A DNA stretch of 64,000 bases from Lutraria lutraria (taxonomy: Eukaryota > Mollusca > Bivalvia > Venerida > Mactridae). A program made the translations under genes and the position numbers. The DNA is taken from assembly GCA_964023205.1 (NCBI GenBank), contig OZ026833.1, positions 28,794,830-28,858,829 of the forward strand, given 5' to 3'. The notes beneath the pieces are model-generated. The model saw only the letters and a program-made list of their open reading frames with translations, did not search any database and was not told the origin of the DNA. Positions 51,701 to 64,000 of this stretch are shown here, in pieces (the first letter of the stretch is position 1; each line of letters opens with the position of its first letter).

Positions 51701-54700
51701 GTCATGTTTAATGATATATCCAGCTTGAGAATGCATTCTAACATGCATATTTCACCCGAAACTTAGGTTAGAAAGTCTAATACAGAAAAGTTGATTTCCG
51801 ACTTTTGTTGGAAACAACAAAACGACCCAGATCACTTAAATATGTCGTCAGAAACACATATCTACACATTTTCTCAGTCGTCTCAAAAGGACGAACAAAA
51901 TGATATATCACATGATCATTTTTAACAAACAAATATTTTGCCAAAATTTAAAAATTTCGTAACCAGGGGTTATAGGAAAAATCGTGAATTCTCAAAAATA
52001 AAAAATTCCTCAGATCTTGTTTATTTTTAAAGTTTGTCATATTTAATGATATATCCAGCTTGAGAATGCATTCTTACCTGCATATTACACCCGAAACTTA
52101 AGTTAGAAAGTCTAATGCAGAAAAGTTAATTTCGTACGTTTTATGTAGCAAACCACAAAATGACCCAGATCACTTAAATATGACGTCAGAAACACATATC
52201 TACACATTTTCTCAGTCGTCTCAAAAAGACGAACAAAATGATATATCGCATGATCATTTTGAACAAAAAAATATTTTGCCAAAATTTAAAAATCTCGTAA
52301 CCAGGGGGTATAGTAAAAATCGTGAATTCTCAAAAATAAAAATTTCCTCAGATCTTGTTTATTTTTAAAGTTTGTCATGTTTAATGATATATCCAGCCTG
52401 AGAATGCATTCTTACCTGCATATTACACCCGAAACTTAAGTTAGAAAGTCTAATGCAGAAAAGTTAATTTCGTACGTTTTATGTAGCAAACAACAAAATG
52501 ACCCAGATCACTTAAATATGACGTCAGAAACACATATCTACACATTTTCTCAGTCGTCTCAAAAGGACGACCAAAATGATATATCACATGATCATTTTGA
52601 ACAAAAAAATATTTTGCCAAAATTTAAAAATCTCGTAACCAGGGGGTATAGGAAAAATCGTGAATTCTCAAAAATAAATATTTCCTCAGATCTTGTTTAT
52701 TTTTAAAGGTTGTCTTGTTTAATGATATATCCAGCTTGAGAATGCATTCTTACCTGCATATTACACCCGAAACTTAAGTTAGAAAGTCTAATGCAGAAAA
52801 GTTAATTTTGTACGTTTTATGTAGCAAACAACAAAATGACCCAGATCACTTAAATATGACGTCAGAAACACATATCTATACATTTCCTCAGTCGTCTCAA
52901 AAAGACGAACAAAATGATATATCACATGATCATTTTGAACAAACAAATATTTTGCCAAAATTTAAAAATCTCGTAACTAGGGGGTATAGTAAAAATCGTG
53001 AATTCTCAAAAATAAAAATTTCCTCAGATCTTGTTTATTTTTATAGGTTGTCATGTTTAATGATATATCCAGCTTGAGAATGCATTCTAACATGCATATT
53101 TCACCCGAAACTTAGGTTAGAAAGACTAATACAGAAAAGTTGATTTCCGACTTTTGTTGGAAACAACAAACGACCCAGATCACTTAAATATGACGTCAGA
53201 AACACACATCTACACATTTTCTCAGTCATCTCAAAAAGACGAACAAAATGATATATCACATGATCATTTTGAACAAAAAAATATTTTGCCAAAATTTAAA
53301 AATCTCGTAACCAGGGGGTATAGTAAAAATCGTGAATTCTCAAAAATAAAAATTTCCTCAGATCTTGTTTATTTTTAAAGTTTGTCATGTTTAATGATAT
53401 ATCCAGCTTGAGAATGCATTCTTACCTGCATATTACACCCGAGACTTAAGTTAGAAAGTCTTAATGCAGAAAAGTTAATTTCGTACGTTATATGTAGCAA
53501 ACAACAAAATGACCCAGATCACTTAAATATGACGTCAGAAACACATATCTACACATTTTCTCAGTCGTCTCAAAAGGACGAACAATATTATATATCACAT
53601 GATCATTTTGAACAAACAAATATTTTGCCATAATTTAAAAATCTCGTAACTAGGGGGTATAGTAAAAATCGTGAAATTCTCAAAAATAAAAAATTCCTCA
53701 GATCTTGTTTATTTTTAAAGTTTGTCATGTTTAATGATATATCCAGCTTGAGAATGCATTCTAACATGCATATTTCACCCGAAACTTAGGTTAGAAAGTC
53801 TAATACAGAAAAGTTGATTTCCGACTTTTGTTGGAAACAACAAAACGACCCAGATCACTTAAATATGTCGTCAGAAACACATATCTACACATTTTCTCAG
53901 TCGTCTCAAAAGGACGAACAAAATGATATATCACATGATCATTTTTAACAAACAAATATTTTGCCAAAATTTAAAAATTTCGTAACCAGGGGTTATAGGA
54001 AAAATCGTGAATTCTCAAAAATAAAAAATTCCTCAGATCTTGTTTATTTTTAAAGTTTGTCATATTTAATGATATATCCAGCTTGAGAATGCATTCTTAC
54101 CTGCATATTACACCCGAAACTTAAGTTAGAAAGTCTAATGCAGAAAAGTTAATTTCGTACGTTTTATGTAGCAAACCACAAAATGACCCAGATCACTTAA
54201 ATATGACGTCAGAAACACATATCTACACATTTTCTCAGTCGTCTCAAAAAGACGAACAAAATGATATATCGCATGATCATTTTGAACAAAAAAATATTTT
54301 GCCAAAATTTAAAAATCTCGTAACCAGGGGGTATAGTAAAAATCGTGAATTCTCAAAAATAAAAATTTCCTCAGATCTTGTTTATTTTTAAAGTTTGTCA
54401 TGTTTAATGATATATCCAGCCTGAGAATGCATTCTTACCTGCATATTACACCCGAAACTTAAGTTAGAAAGTCTAATGCAGAAAAGTTAATTTCGTACGT
54501 TTTATGTAGCAAACAACAAAATGACCCAGATCACTTAAATATGACGTCAGAAACACATATCTACACATTTTCTCAGTCGTCTCAAAAGGACGACCAAAAT
54601 GATATATCACATGATCATTTTGAACAAAAAAATATTTTGCCAAAATTTAAAAATCTCGTAACCAGGGGGTATAGTAAAAATCGTGAATTCTCAAAAATAA

Positions 54701-57700
54701 AAATTTCCTCAGATCTTGTTTATTTTTAAAGTTTGTCATGTTTAATGATATATCCAGCCTGAGAATGCATTCTTACCTGCATATTACACCCGAAACTTAA
54801 GTTAGAAAGTCTAATGCAGAAAAGTTAATTTCGTACGTTTTATGTAGCAAACAACAAAATGACCCAGATCACTTAAATATGACGTCAGAAACACATATCT
54901 ACACATTTTCTCAGTCGTCTCAAAAGGACGACCAAAATGATATATCACATGATCATTTTGAACAAACAAATATTTTGCCAAAATTTAAAAATCTCGTAAC
55001 CAGGGGGTATAGTAAAAATCGTGAATTCTCTAAAATAAAAATTTCCTCAGATCTTGTTTATTTTTAAAGGTTGTCATGTTTAATGATATATCCAGCTTGA
55101 GAATGCATTCTTACCTGCATATTTCACCCGAAACTTAAGTCAAAAAGTCTAATGCAGAAAAGTTAATTTCGTACGTTTTATGTAGCAAACAACAAAATGA
55201 CCCAGATCACTTAAATATGACGTCAGAAACACATATCTACACATTTTCTCAGTCGTCTCAAAAGGACGAACAAAATGATATATCACATGATCATTTTGAA
55301 CAAACAAATATTTTGCCAAAATTTAAAAATCTCGTAACCAGGGGGTATAGTAAAAATCGTGAAATTCTCAAAAATAAAAATTTCCTCAGATCTTGTTTAT
55401 TTTTAAAGTTTGTCATGTTTAATGATATATCCAGCTTGAGAATGCATTCTTACCTGCATATTACACCCGAAACTTAAGTTAGAAAGTCTAATGCAGAAAA
55501 GTTAATTTCGTACGTTTTATGTAGCAAACAACAAAATGACCCAGATCACTTAAATATGACGTCAGAAACACATATCTACACATTTTCTCAGTCGTCTCAA
55601 AAAGACGAACAAAATGATATATCACATGATCATTTTTAACAAAAACAAATTTTGCCAAAATTTAAAAATCTCGTAACCAGGGGGTATAGGAAAAATCGTG
55701 AATTCTCAAAAATAAATATTTCCTCAGATCTTGTTTATTTTTTAAAGGTTGTCTTGTTTAATGATATATCCAGCTTGAGAATGCATTCTTACCTGCATAT
55801 TACACCCGAAACTTAAGTTAGAAAGTCTAACGCAGAAAAGTTAATTTTGTACGTTTTATGTAGCAAACAACAATATTACCCAGATCACTTAAATATGACG
55901 TCAGAAACACATATCTATACATTTCCTCAGTCGTCTCAAAAAGACGAACAAAATGATATATCACATGATCATTTTTAACAAACAAATATTTTGCCAAAAT
56001 TTAAAAATTTCGTAACCAGGGGTTATAGGAAAAATCGTGAATTCTCAAAAATAAAAAATTCCTCAGATCTTGTTTATTTTTAAAGTTTGTCATATTTAAT
56101 GATATATCCAGCTTGAGAATGCATTCTTACCTGCATATTACACCCGAAACTTAAGTTAGAAAGTCTAATGCAGAAAAGTTAATTTCGTACGTTTTATGTA
56201 GCAAACAACAAAATGACCCAGATCACTTAAATATGACGTCAGAAACACATATCTACACATTTTCTCAGTCGTCTCAAAAGGACGACCAAAATGATATATC
56301 ACATGATCATTTTGAACAAACAAATATTTTGCCAAAATTTAAAAATCTCGTAACCAGGGGGTATAGTAAAAATCGTGAATTCTCTAAAATAAAAATTTCC
56401 TCAGATCTTGTTTATTTTTAAAGGTTGTCATGTTTAATGATATATCCAGCTTGAGAATGCATTCTTACCTGCATATTTCACCCGAAACTTAAGTCAAAAA
56501 GTCTAATGCAGAAAAGTTAATTTCGTACGTTTTATGTAGCAAACAACAAAATGACCCAGATCACTTAAATATGACGTCAGAAACACATATCTACACATTT
56601 TCTCAGTCGTCTCAAAAGGACGAACAAAATGATATATCACATGATCATTTTGAACAAACAAATATTTTGCCAAAATTTAAAAATCTCGTAACCAGGGGGT
56701 ATAGTAAAAATCGTGAAATTCTCAAAAATAAAAATTTCCTCAGATCTTGTTTATTTTTTAAAGTTTGTCATGTTTAATGATATATCCAGCTTGAGAATGC
56801 ATTCTTACCTGCATATTTCAACCGAAACTTAAGTTAGAAAGTCTAATGCAGAAAAGTTAATTTCGTACGTTTTATGTAGCAAACAACAAAATGACCCAGA
56901 TCACTTAAATATGACGTCAGAAACACATATCTACACATTTTCTCAGTCGTCTCAAAAAGACGAACAAAATGATATATCACATGATCATTTTTAACAAAAA
57001 CAAATTTTGCCAAAATTTAAAAATCTCGTAACCAGGGGGTATAGGAAAAATCGTGTATTCTCAAAAATAAATATTTCCTCAGATCTTGTTTATTTTTAAA
57101 GGTTGTCTTGTTTAATGATATATCCAGCTTGAGAATGCATTCTTACCTGCATATTACACCCGAAACTTAAGTTAGAAAGTCTAACGCAGAAAAGTTAATT
57201 TTGTACGTTTTATGTAGCAAACAACAATATTACCCAGATCACTTAAATATGACGTCAGAAACACATATCTATACATTTCCTCAGTCGTCTCAAAAAGACG
57301 AACAAAATGATATATCACATGATCATTTTTAACAAACAAATATTTTGCCAAAATTTAAAAATTTCGTAACCAGGGGTTATAGGAAAAATCGTGAATTCTC
57401 AAAAATAAAAAATTCCTCAGATCTTGTTTATTTTTAAAGTTTGTCATATTTAATGATATATCCAGCTTGAGAATGCATTCTTACCTGCATATTACACCCG
57501 AAACTTAAGTCAAAAAGTCTAATGCAGAAAAGTTAATTTCGTACGTTTTATGTAGCAAACCACAAAATGACCCAGATCACTTAAATATGACGTCAGAAAC
57601 ACATATCTACACATTTTCTCAGTCGTCTCAAAAGGACGACCAAAATGATATATCGCATGATCATTTTGAACAAAAAAATATTTTGCCAAAATTTAAAAAT

Positions 57701-60700
57701 CTCGTAACCAGGGGGTATAGTAAAAATCGTGAATTCTCAAAAATAAAAATTTCCTCAGATCTTGTTTATTTTTAAAGTTTGTCATGTTTAATGATATATC
57801 CAGCCTGAGAATGCATTCTTACCTGCATATTACACCCGAAACTTAAGTTAGAAAGTCTAATGCAGAAAAGTTAATTTCGTACGTTTTATGTAGCAAACAA
57901 CAAAATGACCCAGATCACTTAAATATGACGTCAGAAACACATATCTACACATTTTCTCAGTCGTCTCAAAAGGACGACCAAAATGATATATCACATGATC
58001 ATTTTGAACAAACAAATATTTTGCCAAAATTTAAAAATCTCGTAACCAGGGGGTATAGTAAAAATCGTGAATTCTCTAAAATAAAAATTTCCTCAGATCT
58101 TGTTTATTTTTAAAGGTTGTCATGTTTAATGATATATCCAGCTTGAGAATGCATTCTTACCTGCATATTTCACCCGAAACTTAAGTCAAAAAGTCTAATG
58201 CAGAAAAGTTAATTTCGTACGTTTTATGTAGCAAACAACAAAATGACCCAGATCACTTAAATATGACGTCAGAAACACATATCTACACATTTTCTCAGTC
58301 GTCTCAAAAGGACGAACAAAATGATATATGACATGATCATTTTGAACAAACAAATATTTTGCCAAAATTTAAAAATCTCGTAACCAGGGGGTATAGTAAA
58401 AATCGTGAAATTCTCAAAAATAAAAATTTCCTCAGATCTTGTTTATTTTTAAAGTTTGTCATGTTTAATGATATATCCAGCTTGAGAATGCATTCTTACC
58501 TGCATATTTCAACCGAAACTTAAGTTAGAAAGTCTAATGCAGAAAAGTTAATTTCGTACGTTTTATGTAGCAAACAACAAAATGACCCAGATCACTTAAA
58601 TATGACGTCAGAAACACATATCTACACATTTTCTCAGTCGTCTCAAAAAGACGAACAAAATGATATATCACATGATCATTTTTAACAAAAACAAATTTTG
58701 CCAAAATTTAAAAATCTCGTAACCAGGGGGTATAGGAAAAATCGTGTATTCTCAAAAATAAATATTTCCTCAGATCTTGTTTATTTTTAAAGGTTGTCTT
58801 GTTTAATGATATATCCAGCTTGAGAATGCATTCTTACCTGCATATTACACCCGAGACTTAAGTTAGAAAGTCTTAATGCAGAAAAGTTAATTTCGTACGT
58901 TATATGTAGCAAACAACAAAATGACCCAGATCACTTAAATATGACGTCAGAAACACATATCTACACATTTTCTCAGTCGTCTCAAAAGGACGAACAATAT
59001 TATATATCACATGATCATTTTGAACAAACAAATATTTTGCCATAATTTAAAAATCTCGTAACTAGGGGGTATAGTAAAAATCGTGAAATTCTCAAAAATA
59101 AAAATTTCCTCAGATCTTGTTTATTTTTAAAGTTTGTCATGTTTAATGATATATCCAACTTGAGAATGCATTCTAACATGCATATTTCACCCGAAACTTA
59201 GGTTAGAAAGTCTAATACAGAAAAGTTGATTTCCGACTTTTGTTGGAAACAACAAAACGACCCAGATCACTTAAATATGTCGTCAGAAACACATATCTAC
59301 ACATTTTCTCAGTCGTCTCAAAAGGACGAACAAAATGATATATCACATGATCATTTTTAACAAAAAAATATTTTGCCAAAATTTAAAAATCTCGTAACCA
59401 GGGGGTATAGTAAAAATCGTGAATTCTCAAAAATAAAAATTTCCTCAGATCTTGTTTATTTTTAAAGTTTGTCATGTTTAATGATATATCTAGCTTGAGA
59501 ATGCATTCTTACCTGCATATTACACCCGAAACTTAAGTTAGAAAGTCTAATGCAGAAAAGTTAATTTCGTACGTTTTATGTAGCAAACAACAAAATGACC
59601 CAGATCACTTAAATATGACGTCAGAAACACATATCTACACATTTTCTCAGTCGTCTCAAAAGGACGACCAAAATGATATATCACATGATCATTTTGAACA
59701 AACAAATATTTTGCCAAATTTAAAAATTTCGTAACCAGGGGTTATAGGAAAAATCGTGAATTCTCAAAAATAAAAATTTCCTCAGATCTTGTTTATTTTT
59801 AAAGTTTGTCATATTTAATGATATATCCAGCTTGAGAATGCATTCTTACCTGCATATTACACCCGAAACTTAAGTTAGAAAGTCTAATGCAGAAAAGTTA
59901 ATTTCTTACGTTTTATGTAGCAAACCACAAAATGACCCAGATCACTTAAATATGACGTCAGAAACACATATCTACACATTTTCTCAGTCGTCTCTAAAAG
60001 ACGAACAAAATGATATATCGCATGATCATTTTGAACAAAAAAATATTTTGCTAAAATTTAAAAATCTCGTAACCAGGGGGTATAGTAAAAATCGTGAATT
60101 CTCTAAAATAAAAATTTCCTCAGATCTTGTTTATTTTTAAAGTTTGTCATGTTTAATGATATATCCAGCCTGAGAATGCATTCTTACCTGCATATTACAC
60201 CCGAAACTTAAGTTAGAAAGTCTAATGCAGAAAAGTTAATTTCGTACGTTTTATGTAGCAAACAACAAAATGACCCAGATCACTTAAATATGACGTCAGA
60301 AACACATATCTACACATTTTCTCAGTCGTCTCAAAAGGACGACCAAAATGATATATCGCATGATCATTTTGAACAAAAAAATATTTTGCCAAAATTTAAA
60401 AATCTCGTAACCAGGGGGTATAGTAAAAATCGTGAATTCTCAAAAATAAAAATTTCCTCAGATCTTGTTTATTTTTAAAGTTTGTCATGTTTAATGATAT
60501 ATCCAGCCTGAGAATGCATTCTTACCTGCATATTACACCCGAAACTTAAGTTAGAAAGTCTAATGCAGAAAAGTTAATTTCGTACGTTTTATGTAGCAAA
60601 CAACAAAATGACCCAGATCACTAAATATGACGTCAGAAACACATATCTACACATTTTCTCAGTCGTCTCAAAAGGACGACCAAAATGATATATCACATGA

Positions 60701-63700
60701 TCATTTTGAACAAACAAATATTTTGCCAAAATTTAAAAATCTCGTAACCAGGGGGTATAGTAAAAATCGTGAATTCTCAAAAATAAAAATTTCCTCAGAT
60801 CTTGTTTATTTTTAAAGGTTGTCATGTTTAATGATATATCCAGCTTGAGAATGCATTCTTACCTGCATATTTCACCCGAAACTTAAGTCAAAAAGTCTAA
60901 TGCAGAAAAGTTAATTTCGTACGTTTTATGTAGCAAACAACAAAATGACCCAGATCACTTAAATATGACGTCAGAAACACATATCTACACATTTTCTCAG
61001 TCGTCTCAAAAGGACGAACAAAATGATATATCACATGATCATTTTGAACAAACAAATATTTTGCCAAAATTTAAAAATCTCGTAACCAGGGGGTATAGTA
61101 AAAATCGTGAATTCTCAAAAATAAAAATTTCCTCAGATCTTGTTTATTTTTAAAATTTGTCATGTTTAATGATATATCCAGCTTGAGAATGCATTCTTAC
61201 CTGCATATTACACCCGAGACTTAAGTTAGAAAGTCTTAATGCAGAAAAGTTAATTTCGTACGTTATATGTAGCAAACAACAAAATGACCCAGATCACTTA
61301 AATATGACGTCAGAAACACATATCTACACATTTTCTCAGTCGTCTCAAAAGGACGAACAATATTATATATCACATGATCATTTTGAACAAACAAATATTT
61401 TGCCATAATTTAAAAATCTCGTAACTAGGGGGTATAGTAAAAATCGTGAAATTCTCAAAAATAAAAATTTCCTCAGATCTTGTTTATTTTTAAAGTTTGT
61501 CATGTTTAATGATATATCCAGCTTGAGAATGCATTCTAACATGCATATTTCACCCGAAACTTAGGTTAGAAAGTCTAATACAGAAAAGTTGATTTCCGAC
61601 TTTTGTTGGAAACAACAAAACGACCCAGATCACTTAAATATGTCGTCAGAAACACATATCTACACATTTTCTCAGTCGTCTCAAAAGGACGAACAAAATG
61701 ATATATCACATGATCATTTTGAACAAAAAAATATTTTGCCAAAATTTAAAAATCTCGTAACCAGGGGGTATAGTAAAAATCGTGAATTCTCAAAAATAAA
61801 AATTTCCTCAGATCTTGTTTATTTTTAAAGTTTGTCATGTTTAATGATATATCTAGCTTGAGAATGCATTCTTACCTGCATATTACACCCGAAACTTAAG
61901 TTAGAAAGTCTAATGCAGAAAAGTTAATTTTGTACGTTTTATGTAGCAAACAACAAAATTACCCAGATCACTTAAATATGACGTCAGAAACACATATCTA
62001 TACATTTCCTCAGTCGTCTCAAAAAGACGAACAAAATGATATATCACATGATCATTTTGAACAAAAAAATATTTTGCCAAAATTTAAAAATCTCGTAACT
62101 AGGGGGTATAGTAAAAATCGTGAATTCTCAAAAATAAAAATTTCCTCAGATCTTGTTTATTTTTATAGGTTGTCATGTTTAATGATATATCCAGCTTGAG
62201 AATGCATTCTAACATGCATATTTCACCCGAAACTTAGGTTAGAAAGACTAATACAGAAAAGTTGATTTCCGACTTTTGTTGGAAACAACAAAACGACCCA
62301 GATCACTTAAATATGACGTCAGAAACACATATCTACACATATTCTCAGTCGTCTCAAAAAGACGAACAAAATGGTATATCACATGATCATTTTGAACAAA
62401 AAAATATTTTGCCAAAATTTAAAAATCTCGTAACCAGGGGGTATAGTAAAAATCGTGAATTCTCAAAAATAAAAATTTCCTCAGATCTTGTTTATTTTTA
62501 AAGTTTGTCATGTTTAATGATATATCCAGCCTGAGAATGCATTCTTACCTGCATATTACACCCGAAACTTAAGTTAGAAAGTCTAATGCAGAAAAGTTAA
62601 TTTCGTACGTTTTATGTAGCAAACAACAAAATGACCCAGATCACTTAAATATGACGTCAGAAACACATATCTACACATTTTCTCAGTCGTCTCAAAAGGA
62701 CGACCAAAATGATATATCACATGATCATTTTGAACAAACAAATATTTTGCCAAAATTTAAAAATCTCGTCACCAGGGGGTATATAGTAAAAATCGTGAAT
62801 TCTCAAAAATAAACATTTCCTCAGATCTTGTTTATTTTTAAAGTTTGTCATGTCTAATGATATATCCAGCTTGAGAATGCATTCTTACCTGCATATTACA
62901 CCCGAGACTTAAGTTAGAAAGTCTAATGCAGAAAAGTTAATTTCGTACGTTTTGTGTAGCAAACAACAAAATGACCCAGATCACTTAAATATGACGTCAG
63001 AAACTCATATCTACACATTTTCTCAGTCGTCTCAAAAAGACGAACAAAATGATATATCACATGATCATTTTATACAAAAAGATATTTTGCCAAAATTTAA
63101 AAATCTCGTAACCAGGGGGTATAGTAAAAATCGTGAATTCTCAAAAATAAAAATTTCCTCAGATCTTGTTTATTTTTAAAGGTTGTCATGTTTAATGATA
63201 TATCTAGCTTTAGAATGCATTCTAACCTGCATATTTCACCCGAAACTTAAGTTAGAAAGTCTAATGCAGAAAAGTTAATTTCGTACGTTTTATGTAGGAA
63301 ACAACAAAATGACCCAGATCACTTAAATATGACGTCAGAAACACATATCTACACATTTTCTCAGTCGTCTCAAAAAGACGAACAAAATGATATAAAACAT
63401 GATCATTTTGAACAAACAAATATTTTGCCAAAATTTAAAAATCTCGTAACCAGGGGGTATAGTAAAAATCGTGAATTCTCAAAAATAAAAATTTCCTCAG
63501 ATCTTGTTTATTTTTAAAGTTTGTCATGTTTAATGATATATCCAGCTTGAGAATGCATTCTTACCTGCATATTACACCCGAAACTTAAGTTAGAAAGTAT
63601 AATGCAGAAAAGTTAATTTCGTACGTTTTATGTAGGAAACAACAAAATGACCCAGATCACTTAAATATGACGTCAGAAACACATATCTACACATTTTCTC

Positions 63701-64000
63701 AGTCGTCTCAAAAAGACGAACAAAATGATATATCACATGATCATTTTGAACAAACAAATATTTTGCCAAAATTTAAAAATCTCGTAACCAGGGGGTATAG
63801 TAAAAATCGTGAATTCTCTAAAATAAAAATTTCCTCAGATCTTGTTTATTTTTAAAGTTTGTCATGTTTAATGATATATCCAGCTTGAGAATGCATTCTA
63901 ACATGCATATTTCACCCGAAACTTAGGTTAGAAAGTCTAATACAGAAAAGTTGATTTCCGAGTTTTGTTGGAAACAACAAAACGACCCAGATCACTTAAA
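48707..64000 (+). repeat. 338-bp satellite array, 45 forward units, open at right edge
   Basis: Tandem units of 334-340 bp. The ATG of ATGACGTCAGAA recurs at 48804, 49141, 49479, 49818, 50156, 50495, 50833, 51167, 51506, 51842, 52180 and so on to 63667 (45 marks). Forty-one units carry a perfect TGACGTCA; four (51842, 53865, 59277, 61640) have TGTCGTCA. Other palindromes in a typical unit are AGAATGCATTCT, AACTTAAGTT, TGATATATCA and ATGATCAT. Many units hold an open frame of about 62 codons (starting MTSETHIYTF, ending SSDLVYF). The unit length (338 = 3x112+2) prevents read-through between units, so I do not treat it as a gene family. Confidence 0.97.

Noticed and set aside
48371..63855. About 35 short ORFs in the 338-bp array as a tandem gene family
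   Set aside because: They occupy the same place in each satellite unit, have no promoter, splice or polyA context of their own, and several units carry stops. Repetition alone explains them.
47716..64000. The array as a CRISPR-like repeat-spacer locus
   Set aside because: Units are about 338 bp and similar throughout, with no short repeats separated by unique spacers, and the DNA is eukaryotic.

Overview
The window looks like nuclear DNA of a bivalve mollusc. It is AT-rich and low in gene density. Genes are intron-split with GT-AG junctions, and introns and intergenic DNA are full of short inverted-repeat elements and minisatellites. Two dispersed repeats (near 325-510 and 36233-36362) resemble elements I associate with bivalve genomes. 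The taxon is inference and no species is claimed.

Layout. (1) 1-3328, minus strand: 5' half of a MAGT1/TUSC3 (OST3/OST6-type oxidoreductase) gene, cut by the left edge. Its first intron holds a hAT-like MITE and a tandem tRNA-like repeat. (2) 6026-10270, plus strand: complete seven-exon cathepsin C (dipeptidyl peptidase I) gene of 455 codons, with a TATA box and an ATTAAA signal. (3) 10.4-17.7 kb: no recognised gene; it holds a 43-bp hairpin minisatellite, an 89-bp GAT-rich minisatellite and a MITE. (4) 17788-27879, plus strand: complete seven-coding-exon delta/gamma/zeta-type sarcoglycan gene of 280 codons. A 29-bp minisatellite of about 55 copies, each carrying TACGTG, lies in its fifth intron. 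(5) 28.7-31.0 kb, minus strand: a broken transposon-type gene. (6) 33054-34319, minus strand: a BTB-BACK gene resembling BTBD17, with its whole recognised ORF in one exon. (7) 34.5-47.7 kb: gene-poor DNA with several MITEs, a 38-bp minisatellite and a C-rich block. (8) 47.7-64.0 kb: a satellite of about 338-bp units, running off the right edge. Three units are in reverse orientation and 45 forward. Nearly every unit carries a perfect TGACGTCA palindrome, and the array shows multimeric higher-order repeats.

The four host genes have unrelated roles: ER N-glycosylation, lysosomal proteolysis, the muscle sarcoglycan complex, and a BTB protein. Nothing suggests they work as a cluster. I found no convincing new enzymatic or defence system. 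The most unusual object is the satellite, with its CRE-like palindromes, higher-order structure and internal inversion; next is the intronic TACGTG array. Most short ORFs in the satellite and minisatellites are by-products of repetition.
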